A stretch of DNA of 64,000 bases from Flavobacterium sp. J49 (GCF_011742145.1 NZ_JAAQQU010000104.1:81938-145937); one strand, 5' to 3'; counted from the first letter of the stretch, positions 9,140 to 17,714 are shown. A program made the numbers and translations. The notes: generated by a model from the sequence alone, not told the origin.

Positions 9140-9173
9140 TCACAAGAATTAAAAATTATTAATTCACCATATT

Positions 9174-9208
9174 AAAACCCCGGTTCATGCTTGAATCGGG
9201 GTTTTTTA
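9174..9208 (+). terminator. intrinsic terminator of rpsB-tsf
   Basis: AAAACCCCG at 9174-9182 pairs with CGGGGTTTT at 9197-9205, followed by further T residues. This is a textbook rho-independent terminator 35 nt after the tsf stop. Confidence 0.85.
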
Positions 9209-9259
9209 TTTTCACAAAAAACTGTACATTTGGTTGATTAGGTATGTAAATCAAAACTC

Positions 9260-9910
9260 ATGTTCCAATCCAAAAAAGACACCGTTTATGTGGTGCTGGC
9301 CGGCATCTTTATTACGAATGCCGTTGTGGCCGAACTCATAGGCGGAAAACTAATCGATGTAGGCGCTGCCGTGATGAGCATCGGTATTTTACCGTGGCCA
9401 ATCGTATTTGTCACCACCGATTTAATCAATGAATATTTCGGCGAAAAAGGAGTACGAAGACTTTCCTTCATCACCGCCGGACTCATCGCTTATACTTTTT
9501 TTATCTTGTATTTTGCCATGAAAATTCCATCTACCGGAATCAGTTCGGTGACTACAGACCAATTCAATGCGGTTTTTGGACAAAGCCAACTGATCATTGT
9601 CGGCAGTATCATCGCCTTTTTAGCTTCTCAGTTAATTGATGTTACTATTTTTCATTTTGTCAAAAGAAGAACCGGCAACAAAATGATTTGGCTGCGAAGT
9701 ACCGGCTCAACAGTAATCTCACAATTTTTTGACAGCTTTATTGTTTTGGGCATTGCGTTTTGGTTACCGGGAATTATGGACACCAAAACCTATATTATTT
9801 CAGGTTTAACGGGCTATACTGTTAAATTAATTATAGCCGTCGGGATGACACCGTTTATTTATTTAGGACATTATTTAATTCAAAAATACATTGCCAAAGA
9901 TGGAGACTAA
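9260..9910 (+). CDS. queuosine precursor transporter (YhhQ/DUF165 family)
   Basis: A 216-residue polytopic inner-membrane protein with about six hydrophobic segments. The family hallmarks are visible: an early VAELIGGKLIDVG segment, the PWPIVFVTTDLINEYFGEKG motif, and a late QFFDSFIVLGIAF segment. Family members import queuosine precursors (preQ0/preQ1) used for tRNA wobble modification. It overlaps the following tag gene by 11 nt, so the two are co-translated. The start at 9260 places the first membrane segment normally. Confidence 0.88.
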   Translation: MFQSKKDTVYVVLAGIFITNAVVAELIGGKLIDVGAAVMSIGILPWPIVFVTTDLINEYFGEKGVRRLSFITAGLIAYTFFILYFAMKIPSTGISSVTTDQFNAVFGQSQLIIVGSIIAFLASQLIDVTIFHFVKRRTGNKMIWLRSTGSTVISQFFDSFIVLGIAFWLPGIMDTKTYIISGLTGYTVKLIIAVGMTPFIYLGHYLIQKYIAKDGD

Positions 9911-10460
9911 AATACGCTGCGCTTGGTGCGAAAAAGACGATTTATACCGCGATTACCACGACAACGAATGGGGAAATCCCGTGTATGATGACGACAAATT
10001 ATTCGAGTTTTTGATTTTGGAAACTTTCCAAGCCGGATTGAGTTGGTACACGATTTTGAAAAAAAGAGACAACTTCCGCAAAGCGTTTGACCAATTCGAT
10101 TACAAGAAAATAGCGAAATACAACGAAGACAAAGTTGCCGAACTGATGCAAGACGCAGGCATTATCCGAAATGGTCTAAAAATAAAAGGAACGATTACCA
10201 ATGCCATTGCGTTTATGGAAGTTCAGAAAGAATTCGGAACTTTCTCTAAATACATCTGGAATTTTACCGGTGGAAAACCCATCGACAACAAGATTAAAAA
10301 AATGAGCGACATTAAAGCCACCACACCACTTTCCGACGAAATCAGTAAGGACTTGAAAAAACGCGGATTTAAATTTGTCGGCTCAACGGTAGTTTACGCA
10401 CACATGCAAGCGACCGGAATGGTAAATGATCACGTGGAAGATTGTTGGAAAAGGAAATAG
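9900..10460 (+). CDS. tag: DNA-3-methyladenine glycosylase I
   Basis: A 186-residue helix-hairpin-helix base-excision enzyme that removes 3-methyladenine from DNA. The N-terminus has the zinc-site Cys7 and His20 (CAWC then YHDNEWG, the same spacing as Cys4/His17 of E. coli Tag), and the C-terminus supplies HVEDCW for the other two ligands. The core ETFQAGLSWYTILKKRDNFR is typical. I chose the ATG at 9900 because it gives the family N-terminus; an in-frame TTG at 9891 is less likely. It overlaps the queuosine transporter gene. Confidence 0.95.
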   Translation: METKIRCAWCEKDDLYRDYHDNEWGNPVYDDDKLFEFLILETFQAGLSWYTILKKRDNFRKAFDQFDYKKIAKYNEDKVAELMQDAGIIRNGLKIKGTITNAIAFMEVQKEFGTFSKYIWNFTGGKPIDNKIKKMSDIKATTPLSDEISKDLKKRGFKFVGSTVVYAHMQATGMVNDHVEDCWKRK

Positions 10461-10505
10461 TTATGAGTCGCGTCAACAAAAAAACTGATCACTGATTACT
10501 GAACA

Positions 10506-11141
10506 CTAACTATTCAATACCTTAATAAAAGTCTCCCGGGAAATCTCAAACGCACCCAATTTCTCCAAATGGTCGTTGTGAATTTGACAATCTAAGAGTT
10601 TGTAATTATGTTCTTTTAAGTATTGAACCAAAGTCACGAACGCAATCTTACTAGCATTCGGAACTTTTGAAAACATGCTTTCTCCACAGAAAACGTGTCC
10701 TAAATCGACACCATACAAACCGCCAACCAATTCGCCATTTTGCCAAACTTCAACCGATTGGGCGAAACCCATTTCGTGTAAGTTAGTATAAGATTCAATA
10801 ATGTCATCCGTAATCCAAGTGCCGTCTTGGTCTTTGCGTTCTATTTGTTGGCAATTCCGAATCACTTCTTCAAAGCTTTGGTTGAAAGTGATGTCGAACT
10901 TTTTCTGGTTCAATAAATTTCGTGTGCTTTTAGAAACTTTATACAATTGCGGCACCACTACCATACGCTCCGAAGGTGACCACCAAAGAATCGGCTCATC
11001 TGCATTAAACCAAGGAAAAATACCATTGCGATACGCCAACAGCAAGCGCTCGGTCGACAAATCGCCGCCAACGGCCAAAATGCCCTCATAAGAAGCTTCG
11101 TCGACCGGTGGAAAGTATAAATCTTTGGTTAGGAAATACAT
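10506..11141 (-). CDS. aat: leucyl/phenylalanyl-tRNA-protein transferase
   Basis: A 211-residue cytosolic aminoacyl transferase that adds Leu or Phe to N-terminal Arg or Lys of proteins, creating N-degrons for ClpS/ClpAP. Conserved parts are FPPVDEASYEGILAVGGDLS, the RNGIFPWF loop, WWSPSERMV, GGLYGVDLG and the CGESMFSK segment. I chose the ATG at 11141 (MYFLTKDLYFPP) over the in-frame Met at 11171, whose leader is not conserved. It is convergent with tag. The gap holds ACTGA-type word repeats (10478-10505) but no clear terminator. Confidence 0.95.
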   Translation of the reverse strand: MYFLTKDLYFPPVDEASYEGILAVGGDLSTERLLLAYRNGIFPWFNADEPILWWSPSERMVVVPQLYKVSKSTRNLLNQKKFDITFNQSFEEVIRNCQQIERKDQDGTWITDDIIESYTNLHEMGFAQSVEVWQNGELVGGLYGVDLGHVFCGESMFSKVPNASKIAFVTLVQYLKEHNYKLLDCQIHNDHLEKLGAFEISRETFIKVLNS

Positions 11142-11257
11142 GTTTTTTAGAAAAATAGAGGAAAGAAGCAAGAGGCAAGAAAAGTATTAAACGAAAAAAC
11201 CATTCGCACATTTAAACTGTTAGAATGGTCTTTGTTCTTTACTCTTTGCTCTATTTT

Positions 11258-11635
11258 CTAGAATGGTAAATCGTCGTGCTCTTCTTCGTTAAAGTTGGTA
11301 GCCGGTGCAAAAGCTTCTGCCGGTGGCATTGGCGCCATTCCCGGAGCAGCCGGTGCTTCTGCTTGTAGTTTTTCTACTCTCCAACCTTGAATATCGTTGA
11401 AATACTTGGTTTCTCCTTGCGGATTCACCCATTCTCTTCCTCTTAAGTTGATTGAAACTTTTACCGCTTCCCCTACATTATAGTTGTTCAATAAATCGCA
11501 TTTATCTTGCACAAAATTGATACTGATAAACTGTGGATATTGCTCTTCTGTAGCCACAACTAACTCTCTTTTTCTAAAACTGGCACTCACTTGTTGCTCA
11601 GGATTAATCACTTTAATTTTTCCGGTAACTTCCAT
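11258..11635 (-). CDS. DUF3127 domain protein
   Basis: A 125-residue cytosolic protein matching DUF3127, a small beta-rich family of Bacteroidota with an OB-fold-like look. It starts MEVTGKIKVINPEQQVSAS and contains FRKRELVVATEE and NLRGREW, then a Pro/Ala-rich linker and an acidic tip ending EEEHDDLPF. That tip resembles the C-terminal protein-binding peptide of SSB, which suggests a DNA-related role, but the function is not established. The ATG at 11635 is preferred to the upstream one at 11665. It lies 2 nt after the flavin reductase gene, so it is likely in the same transcript. Confidence 0.8.
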   Translation of the reverse strand: MEVTGKIKVINPEQQVSASFRKRELVVATEEQYPQFISINFVQDKCDLLNNYNVGEAVKVSINLRGREWVNPQGETKYFNDIQGWRVEKLQAEAPAAPGMAPMPPAEAFAPATNFNEEEHDDLPF

Positions 11636-11637
11636 AA

Positions 11638-12513
11638 TTATTGTTTTGCTAAAAGCACTTTCCAAGCCGAAAGCACTTCATTATTATTCAAATATTCTTT
11701 TGCTTTTTGGTGTATTTTTTGCTCGTCATCCGAACTCAAAACACCTTTCACCGCAAAATTCTGTTGTACAAATATAGTAATTTCTTCTTCGGTTGGCAAG
11801 GCTTCTACATTTCCTAATTTACCCAAATCATTCCCATCAAAAACGGGACTTTTTTTGATAAAATCCGGAATTGCATCCACGCCGATTCCCAATGTCACCA
11901 ACGGTTTTTCGACTTCAAACAACCCTTGATTCGAACGCGAATACCAATTGCCGCCAAGTCTTGAAACCAAATCAATTTTGCTTTGGTCAATCGCACCTTT
12001 GTCATCCAAAACGTTTTCATTGATGTGAATTTTCACCACTTCACAGATAATTAAATTTCCGGCGCCGCCTTGATTGCCAAGCGCAATAATTTCATTGACT
12101 TTGCATTCCATTTGCACCGGACTTTCCGCTACGCGAAACGGTTTTACCATATCTGAAGGCAACATCGTTAACCCGGATTTGATAAATTCGTTCACGCCTT
12201 CGGCATATTCTGTACTCGACAAGGAAGCTTGTTGGACAATATCGTAATTCACCACATTAATCACAACTTCTTTGGTCGCTTCACAGTTTTCCAAAGTGTG
12301 TTTGGTTGTATTATTTCTAACCCTACGAGCCGGCGAAAAAACCAGTATCGGGGGATTCGAACTAAAGACATTAAAAAAACTGAAAGGCGACAAATTAGGC
12401 TTGCCGTTTTTATCTACCGTACTGGCAAAAGCAATCGGGCGTGGCGCTACCGCACTTTGCAAATACCCTTGTAATTGCGCCGGTGACAGTGTATGAGGTT
12501 CAAAACTGAGCAT
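11638..12513 (-). CDS. flavin reductase family protein
   Basis: A 291-residue protein with an FMN-binding split-barrel domain. The hallmark region AVAPRPIAFAST leads into GKPNLSPFSFFNVFSSNPP, and the later parts match the flavin reductase / DIM6-NTAB family. It probably reduces or binds FMN, or acts with a monooxygenase; the partner is not visible nearby. The ATG at 12513 (MLSFEPHTLSPAQ) is chosen because the open frame upstream runs through a repeat element (12579-12647). DUF3127 follows closely on the same strand. Confidence 0.85.
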   Translation of the reverse strand: MLSFEPHTLSPAQLQGYLQSAVAPRPIAFASTVDKNGKPNLSPFSFFNVFSSNPPILVFSPARRVRNNTTKHTLENCEATKEVVINVVNYDIVQQASLSSTEYAEGVNEFIKSGLTMLPSDMVKPFRVAESPVQMECKVNEIIALGNQGGAGNLIICEVVKIHINENVLDDKGAIDQSKIDLVSRLGGNWYSRSNQGLFEVEKPLVTLGIGVDAIPDFIKKSPVFDGNDLGKLGNVEALPTEEEITIFVQQNFAVKGVLSSDDEQKIHQKAKEYLNNNEVLSAWKVLLAKQ

Positions 12514-12578
12514 ATTTTTTCTTTTCCCCAAAAATACAATTTTAATTGATTTCAGGAGCGATTGGCTAGGGCATTCTT

Positions 12579-12647
12579 GGAATCCGTATTCCTGCTTTCT
12601 GTTACAATCAACTTTTGCAAAGTTGATTTGCTCGGCAATCAGGGCTA
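12579..12647 (-). repeat. dispersed repeat element, copy E
   Basis: Minus-strand copy in the flavin reductase leader. It starts TAGCCCTGAT and ends with the TAACAGAAAGCAGGAATA core. The interior holds a perfect hairpin of AATCAACTTT with AAAGTTGATT. Its 3' core differs from copy D in only a few positions. Confidence 0.65.
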
Positions 12648-12704
12648 AACAGAAATCGTCTTGCACTTTTGGCGCTTTTGTCTATATTTATAAAAAATTT
12701 CAGC

Positions 12705-13847
12705 ATGCAGTTTTCGGAAAAAAGAAACACCACCCGTTGGATTATCATCATGGCATCCTTTGTCATCGTGGCTTTAATTCTCTGGAACACTTATTCTTTT
12801 TTCCAAATCTTTAAAAACGAAGAACGTTTGAAGATGGAACTTTGGGCAAAATCCCAGGAAACCTTAATCAACGCTAACGAATATACCGATGTTGATTTAC
12901 CCTTGCAGATTATTCAAACAGCCACTATTCCTATCATAGTCACCGAAAAGGATTCTATCATCAACACCAAAAATATCGATGAAGATATTCTAAAAGACAA
13001 AAACAAACTCCTCCGTTTTTTGCAAAAACTGAAAAATCAAAATGACCCCATTGTCATGCAAATTTCAGAAGGCAAGACACATAATTTGTATTATGGTGAC
13101 TCTTCCTTGTTGAACAAACTAAAATACTATCCGGTGGCTTTGTTGCTGATTATTTTTCTCTTTGGTGGCTTGGTGTACAACTTCTACCGCAGTACCAAAA
13201 TGGCCACGCAAAATAAACTTTGGGCCGGAATGGCAAAGGAAACCGCACACCAAATCGGCACTCCATTGTCTTCCTTAATCGGTTGGCTCGAAATCATGAA
13301 AGCCGATAACGTGGCTGAGACTACCATCGTTGAAATTGAAAAAGACATCACGCGACTGCAAACCATCACCGACCGTTTTTCAAAAATAGGTTCCGAACCT
13401 ATATTGGAAAGGCGCAACATCATCGAAGAAACCGAACAATCATTTGATTACTTAAGATCAAGATTTTCCAAACAAGTGGAATTCTCTTTCAAAGCGCCCA
13501 AAAAACCGATTATGGTTTTGCTCAATCCGGCTTTGCACAGTTGGACTGTAGAGAACTTAGTCAAAAATGCCATCGATGCCATGAAAGGCCGAGGCAAACT
13601 TTCGGTAGCCATTGAAAGCGACAATACTTATGTGAAAATCTTGGTTTCCGACACCGGAAAAGGCATTCCTAAAAACCAATTCAAACGCGTTTTCGAACCC
13701 GGTTTTACCACCAAAAGACGTGGTTGGGGTTTGGGTTTATCTTTAACTAAAAGAATTGTAGAAGAATACCACAAGGGCAAAATCAAAGTCGCTCATTCTG
13801 AAATAGACAAAGGCACCACTATGCAGGTTACCTTTAAAAAGGCCTAA
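12705..13847 (+). CDS. sensor histidine kinase
   Basis: A 380-residue membrane kinase. One membrane helix near residues 12-33 and a second near 145-167 bracket a small extracytoplasmic sensor region. No HAMP or PAS domain is obvious. The phosphoacceptor is His182 in KETAHQIGTPLSSL. The ATPase domain has the N box ENLVKNAIDAM, G1 DTGKGI and G2 GWGLGLSLTKRIVEEY. No response regulator gene lies next to it, so it is an orphan here. I chose ATG 12705 (MQFSEKRNTTRW); the TTG upstream is less likely. Confidence 0.92.
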   Translation: MQFSEKRNTTRWIIIMASFVIVALILWNTYSFFQIFKNEERLKMELWAKSQETLINANEYTDVDLPLQIIQTATIPIIVTEKDSIINTKNIDEDILKDKNKLLRFLQKLKNQNDPIVMQISEGKTHNLYYGDSSLLNKLKYYPVALLLIIFLFGGLVYNFYRSTKMATQNKLWAGMAKETAHQIGTPLSSLIGWLEIMKADNVAETTIVEIEKDITRLQTITDRFSKIGSEPILERRNIIEETEQSFDYLRSRFSKQVEFSFKAPKKPIMVLLNPALHSWTVENLVKNAIDAMKGRGKLSVAIESDNTYVKILVSDTGKGIPKNQFKRVFEPGFTTKRRGWGLGLSLTKRIVEEYHKGKIKVAHSEIDKGTTMQVTFKKA

Positions 13848-13881
13848 AAAGAAAATCCCGACAACTCGGGATTTTCTTTTT
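13846..13881. terminator. bidirectional terminator between sensor kinase and HIT gene
   Basis: A perfect 16-bp stem, AAAAAGAAAATCCCGA with TCGGGATTTTCTTTTT, has a CAAC loop. It overlaps the stop codons of both convergent genes and has A- and T-runs on either side, so it can terminate in both directions. Confidence 0.92.
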
Positions 13882-14269
13882 ATAAATTACTTTGAATGGC
13901 TTTCGCTAAATCCTCGAACTCTTCTTGAGTCAAAGTCACTTTTCGTTGGAAACGCATGTCATCCATATCGTGAAGCGGAATCAAATGCACGTGAACATGC
14001 GGTACTTCTAAACCAACAACAGCCACGCCTATTCTTTTGCACGGAACGGTTTTTTCAACGGCTTTAGCTACTTTTCGGGCGAATTGCATTAAGCCTAAAT
14101 AGTGCGCTTCTTCCATGTCGAAAATCTTATTGATTTCCTGCTTCGGAATACAAAGTGTGTGCCCTTTGGCATTGGGATTCACATCTAAAAAAGCCAAATA
14201 ATTATCATCTTCAGCAATCTTGTAAGCCGGAATTTCTCCGTTGACTATTTTGGTAAATATGGAACTCAT
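13880..14269 (-). CDS. HIT family hydrolase
   Basis: A 129-residue histidine-triad nucleotide-binding protein. The catalytic triad lies in HVHVHLIPLHD near the C-terminus, and the N-terminal part IFTKIVNGEIPAYKIAEDD is typical of HinT-like AMP-lysine hydrolases. It should hydrolyse nucleotide phosphoramidates or similar linkages. It follows greA on the same strand with a 43-nt gap, the usual greA-HIT pairing in Flavobacteriia. Confidence 0.95.
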   Translation of the reverse strand: MSSIFTKIVNGEIPAYKIAEDDNYLAFLDVNPNAKGHTLCIPKQEINKIFDMEEAHYLGLMQFARKVAKAVEKTVPCKRIGVAVVGLEVPHVHVHLIPLHDMDDMRFQRKVTLTQEEFEDLAKAIQSNL

Positions 14270-14312
14270 TCTATCGTTTTAAAAAAATAACTGAACACTG
14301 AATACTAATCAA

Positions 14313-14789
14313 TTAGTCTCTTGAGATTTCTAAAATTTCAAAATTTAATTTACCGTTGGGCACACTGATTTCAGCTATTTCACCTACCCTTTTGCCCAAC
14401 AAACCTTTCCCGATTGGTGAACTCACCGAAATTTTTCCGGTCTTTAAATCGGCTTCGCTTTCGGCCACTAAAGTGTATTTCATTTCCATGCCGTTCGCTT
14501 GGTTTTTGATTTTTACATTAGACAAAACCAAGGCTTTGGAAACGTCTAATTGGGACTCATCAATCAATCTGGCGTTAGAATATACTTCTTCCAATTTGGC
14601 AATTCTCATCTCCAACATTCCTTGTGCTTCCTTAGCGGCATCATATTCTGCATTCTCCGATAAGTCACCTTTATCTCTGGCTTCTGCAATGGCTTGAGAA
14701 GCTTTTGGTCTTTCTATACTTTTAAGCTGTTCTAACTCGTCCTTCAATTTCTTTAATCCTTCTGCCGTGTAATACGATACTGTACTCAT
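14313..14789 (-). CDS. greA: transcription elongation factor GreA
   Basis: A 158-residue RNA-polymerase secondary-channel factor that stimulates cleavage of backtracked RNA. The N-terminal coiled coil (YYTAEGLKKLKDELEQLKSI) carries acidic tip residues in GDLSENAEYDAAKEAQ, and the C-terminal FKBP-like domain ends in SPIGKGLLGKRVGEIAEI. Full length. A strong promoter (14845-14874) lies upstream, and a hairpin with a U-run occupies the very start of the transcript (14813-14837). Confidence 0.97.
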   Translation of the reverse strand: MSTVSYYTAEGLKKLKDELEQLKSIERPKASQAIAEARDKGDLSENAEYDAAKEAQGMLEMRIAKLEEVYSNARLIDESQLDVSKALVLSNVKIKNQANGMEMKYTLVAESEADLKTGKISVSSPIGKGLLGKRVGEIAEISVPNGKLNFEILEISRD

Positions 14790-14812
14790 AATTTCATCAT
14801 TTATATAAATAG

Positions 14813-14837
14813 AAAAAATCCCATCGCAACGGGATTT
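14813..14837 (-). terminator. terminator-like hairpin at the 5' end of the greA transcript
   Basis: On the minus strand AAATCCC (14837-14831), an 8-nt loop and GGGATTT (14822-14816) are followed by more T residues. The stem begins only a few nucleotides after the predicted transcription start and ends about 24 nt before the greA ATG. It may be an attenuator or a stabilising 5' hairpin. E. coli greA also has a leader terminator, but the sequences are unrelated. Confidence 0.6.
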
Positions 14838-14844
14838 CTTTTTG

Positions 14845-14874
14845 CAAAGATATTATTTTTAAACTTATTTCAAA
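14845..14874 (-). promoter_or_regulatory. promoter of greA
   Basis: Minus-strand TTTG (14871-14874), an 18-nt spacer and TATCTTTG (14845-14852) fit the Bacteroidota promoter consensus closely. Transcription should start near 14839. Confidence 0.75.
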
Positions 14875-14950
14875 TTTGTTTACGTTGTATAACGTATGTC
14901 AAAGTTAATTAAATTAAATTTGTTTCGCTATAGTAATTCAATAAATTTAT

Positions 14951-15370
14951 ATGAAAAAGATAATCGTTCTGCTATTATTGTTGCCTTTTGTCTTTGGGTG
15001 TGAAAGTGGCAGCATTAATAATCGCAATCCCAACATTCCTAATTATACCGTTTATTTGCAAATCAATATGAGTTTGCCCGGTTATAGCAATTTGCAGTTT
15101 CCGAGCAATCATATTGTCGATTATTCACAAGGCGCCAGAGGTATAGTGGTTTTCAATAACGGCAGCGGATTTGTAGCTTTTGATTTGGCTTGTCCTAATC
15201 AGGCTTTTGCTTCTTGCACTACGCCGATGTCTATCAGTGGCATTGAAGCCACGTGTGATTGCGATAATACGGTTTACAATTTATTCTCGGGTCAAAGTCC
15301 GGGACAACAATATCCTATGAAACAATATCGTGTAGATATTAGCGGAAACACGTTAATCATAACTAATTAA
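14951..15370 (+). CDS. lipoprotein with degenerate Rieske-like domain
   Basis: A 139-residue lipoprotein: a signal sequence ending in FVFGC (lipid-modified Cys17), so attached to a membrane facing the periplasm or surface. The C-terminal half keeps the spacing of a Rieske iron-sulfur domain: C81-P-N83, then C102-x-C-D105, then a TVYNLFSGQSPG loop and a GNTLIIT end. Both iron-binding His positions are replaced (Asn83, Asp105), so a normal 2Fe-2S cluster is unlikely. The alignment is by eye. The gene stands alone between divergent greA and the convergent TonB receptor. Function unknown. Confidence 0.7.
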   Translation: MKKIIVLLLLLPFVFGCESGSINNRNPNIPNYTVYLQINMSLPGYSNLQFPSNHIVDYSQGARGIVVFNNGSGFVAFDLACPNQAFASCTTPMSISGIEATCDCDNTVYNLFSGQSPGQQYPMKQYRVDISGNTLIITN

Positions 15371-15400
15371 AAAAAGCCGAACAGTTCTGTTCGGCTTTTT
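15371..15400. terminator. bidirectional terminator
   Basis: A perfect 14-bp stem, AAAAAGCCGAACAG with CTGTTCGGCTTTTT, has a TT loop. It sits between the convergent lipoprotein and TonB receptor genes and serves both. Confidence 0.93.
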
Positions 15401-15402
15401 AT

Positions 15403-17538
15403 TTAGAATTTCAAAGTCAATCCCGCTAAGAAATTGATTCCGGCTTGCGGATAATAATAAGGGTAAACATCCCACATATATCCGTTGGACACATACTTTC
15501 TGTCGAACACATTATTGACCAAACCGGTTAAAACAACCGATTTAAAAATGGATTTGGGCTTAATTTCATAAGCAACATTCAAATCGTTTACAAAATAATC
15601 GGGCAATTTGGCTGAAGGCAACTCAATGTTGTTCATGTATTGCTCACCGACAAATTTGGACAACCATGATATTTGCAAGCTTTCCAAAGGTTTATAAACC
15701 AAAATATTTCCGGCTATAATTGAAGGCGAATAAGCGATATCTTTGGTTCCGACGTTGTCTCCTGAAACGTTCAAATCCAGATTTTTATTTTGGCTCAAAG
15801 TAAAATTCGGGCGAATGATTAGTTGTTTGTTCAATTCCAAAGTCACATCTACTTCCAACCCTAAACGGTAACTTTTTTCGCTGTTGGAGCGAATTGGATT
15901 GCCGACGTCGTCTAAATTTCCGGTTAGAATCAATTGGTCTTTGTAGGCCATATAATAAACATTGGTATTGATTTGGGCTTTGTCGGAAACATACCGCCAG
16001 CCTAATTCAAAATCATCCAACTTTTCCGGTTTGGCATTGCCTCCTTCATAATCGGTGCGGTTGGGTTCACGATGGGCCTTGGCATACGAAAAATAAAAGG
16101 TGTTCTTCCCATTCAAATTATAGTTCAAACCGGCTTTTGGATTGAAGAAATTAAAGCGATCATCTACCAAATCCGCCTGAACACCATTGGCTTCATAGTT
16201 TACGGTTCGGTATTGTAAATCGCCATACAAGCTGATTTTTTCTGTAATTTGATAATTGGCTTTGGCAAAAACATTTCCATCCGTTTTCACTGCGTAATCA
16301 TCGTAATAACGGTCTCCTAATTCGGTGGTAGAGGCAAATCGTGCCCAAATTACTTTACCGAAATGGTCGCCTTCGTATTTGTTCCAACCACCACCAAGAA
16401 TCAAATCAAGTTTGTCTTTTCGATAATTAGCCGAAAAAGTTGTTCCGTAAAAATCATTGTCTAACCATTTTTGGCGGACCAAATCAGTTGTATTAATTGT
16501 GGTATTTTCAATGACAATTGGTGTTAAACCATAGTCTCCGAAATCGGCATCTTCTTTATAATTTTCGTAGTAGCCTTTTCCTTTAGTGTAATGTAAGGCC
16601 AAGTTTGTACTCCAGTTTTCTGAAACCCTTTCGCTCCAGTGCAATTGGTAATGGTCTTGCTGATAATTGTCGGTTTCGTTGTCATAATAACGTGTATTCC
16701 CAAATTCATCGGTATACATTCCGGCCGAGTTGAATGTACGGTCTTCGTTCATGGTAAAACCATCTATTCCGTTCCAAGATTGGTATGTTTTTTCGGTTCC
16801 GCCAAAAACCAAAGCTTTGATTAAAGTGGTTTTCCCCACATAAGTACCTTGTAAAAAATAGGATTTCAAGTCCGAAGCCGCGCGGTCTATATAACCCTGC
16901 GAATCGATGTTAGACAATCTTCCGGCGAGTTCGAAACGATTGTTCAACAAGCCTGAACTAAATTTCACTGTGTGTTTTCGGGTATTAAAACTCCCAAACG
17001 AATTTGAAATTTCACCATTGCTCTGTTGGGCAAAACTATCCGTCAGCAAGTTCAAACTGGCACCAAAAGCTCCGGCGCCATTGGTTGAAGTGCCCACGCC
17101 TCGTTGCAGTTGCAAACTTTCCACGGAAGAAGCAAAATCGGGCATATTGACCCAAAAAGTTCCGTGACTTTCCGCGTCATTGTAGGGAATGCCATTAATG
17201 GTAATATTCACTCTGGTCGCATCGCTTCCGCGAACACGAATTCCGGTATAACCTACGCCATTCCCGGCATCGGAAGTCGTTACAACCGACGGCATGTAAT
17301 TCATCAGGATGGGAATGTCTTGCCCGAGATTGCGGAATTTGATTTCTTTTTTGTCTAAGTTGCTGAAAGAAACCGGTGTTTTAGTTGTGACGCGAACGGC
17401 GGAAACCAGCACTTCGTCAAGTGCGTTGACTTTGGTGGAATCTTTTGGCTTTTCTTGTGAGAAAGAGAAGCTAAAAGCAAAAAGCAAGAAGCAAGAAACA
17501 GTTGTTTTTGCTCTTAAAAAAGTGAATAAAGTTTTCAT
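15403..17538 (-). CDS. TonB-dependent receptor under TPP riboswitch, probable thiamine uptake receptor
   Basis: A 711-residue outer-membrane receptor. A signal peptide ends near FSFSFSQ. The plug domain follows (VRVRGSD-type segment GIRVRGSDATRVNITING, then NDAESHGTFWVNMPDF and RGVGTSTNGAGAFG). The rest is a beta-barrel ending in the aromatic GLTLKF. There is no N-terminal carboxypeptidase-like domain and no SusD partner, unlike glycan receptors. The leader carries a TPP riboswitch, so the cargo is most likely thiamine or a precursor, as for the OMR1-type receptors described in Bacteroidota. A PnuC/PnuT-type transporter gene in the operon just upstream fits this. Confidence 0.9.
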   Translation of the reverse strand: MKTLFTFLRAKTTVSCFLLFAFSFSFSQEKPKDSTKVNALDEVLVSAVRVTTKTPVSFSNLDKKEIKFRNLGQDIPILMNYMPSVVTTSDAGNGVGYTGIRVRGSDATRVNITINGIPYNDAESHGTFWVNMPDFASSVESLQLQRGVGTSTNGAGAFGASLNLLTDSFAQQSNGEISNSFGSFNTRKHTVKFSSGLLNNRFELAGRLSNIDSQGYIDRAASDLKSYFLQGTYVGKTTLIKALVFGGTEKTYQSWNGIDGFTMNEDRTFNSAGMYTDEFGNTRYYDNETDNYQQDHYQLHWSERVSENWSTNLALHYTKGKGYYENYKEDADFGDYGLTPIVIENTTINTTDLVRQKWLDNDFYGTTFSANYRKDKLDLILGGGWNKYEGDHFGKVIWARFASTTELGDRYYDDYAVKTDGNVFAKANYQITEKISLYGDLQYRTVNYEANGVQADLVDDRFNFFNPKAGLNYNLNGKNTFYFSYAKAHREPNRTDYEGGNAKPEKLDDFELGWRYVSDKAQINTNVYYMAYKDQLILTGNLDDVGNPIRSNSEKSYRLGLEVDVTLELNKQLIIRPNFTLSQNKNLDLNVSGDNVGTKDIAYSPSIIAGNILVYKPLESLQISWLSKFVGEQYMNNIELPSAKLPDYFVNDLNVAYEIKPKSIFKSVVLTGLVNNVFDRKYVSNGYMWDVYPYYYPQAGINFLAGLTLKF

Positions 17539-17605
17539 TCGTAAATAAAGTTACGAATAAAAGGGGCAATTATTCTTTGGTTAAAATTAAAAAATGATTG
17601 TTCCT

Positions 17606-17636
17606 ATGACAAAAAGCGTGCACTCTTGTTTGTCAT
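17606..17636 (-). promoter_or_regulatory. possible expression-platform hairpin of the TPP riboswitch
   Basis: On the minus strand ATGACAAA (17636-17629) can pair with TTTGTCAT (17613-17606), enclosing a GTGCAC palindrome. It lies directly after the aptamer core. It could be part of a switch between terminating and non-terminating folds; this is inference. Confidence 0.35.
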
Positions 17637-17714
17637 TTTTCCCTTAGCAACATTACTTGCTCAGGTTCATTGGGTATAATCTCAGCTCGTTATTTAGAGC
17701 ACCCCTTTGAGACG
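17629..17714 (-). promoter_or_regulatory. TPP riboswitch (THI element)
   Basis: The minus strand has the aptamer's conserved blocks in order: AAAGGGGTGC, then CTGAGATTATACCC, then GAACCTGA, and finally a TAATGTTGCTAAGGGAA segment. These correspond to the thi-box core that binds thiamine pyrophosphate. The element ends about 90 nt before the TonB receptor start codon, so thiamine pyrophosphate should repress that gene. Confidence 0.95.

Noticed and set aside
14951..15370. A functional Rieske iron-sulfur protein
   Set aside because: Both His ligands are replaced, so a standard cluster is unlikely. Kept only as a degenerate fold.
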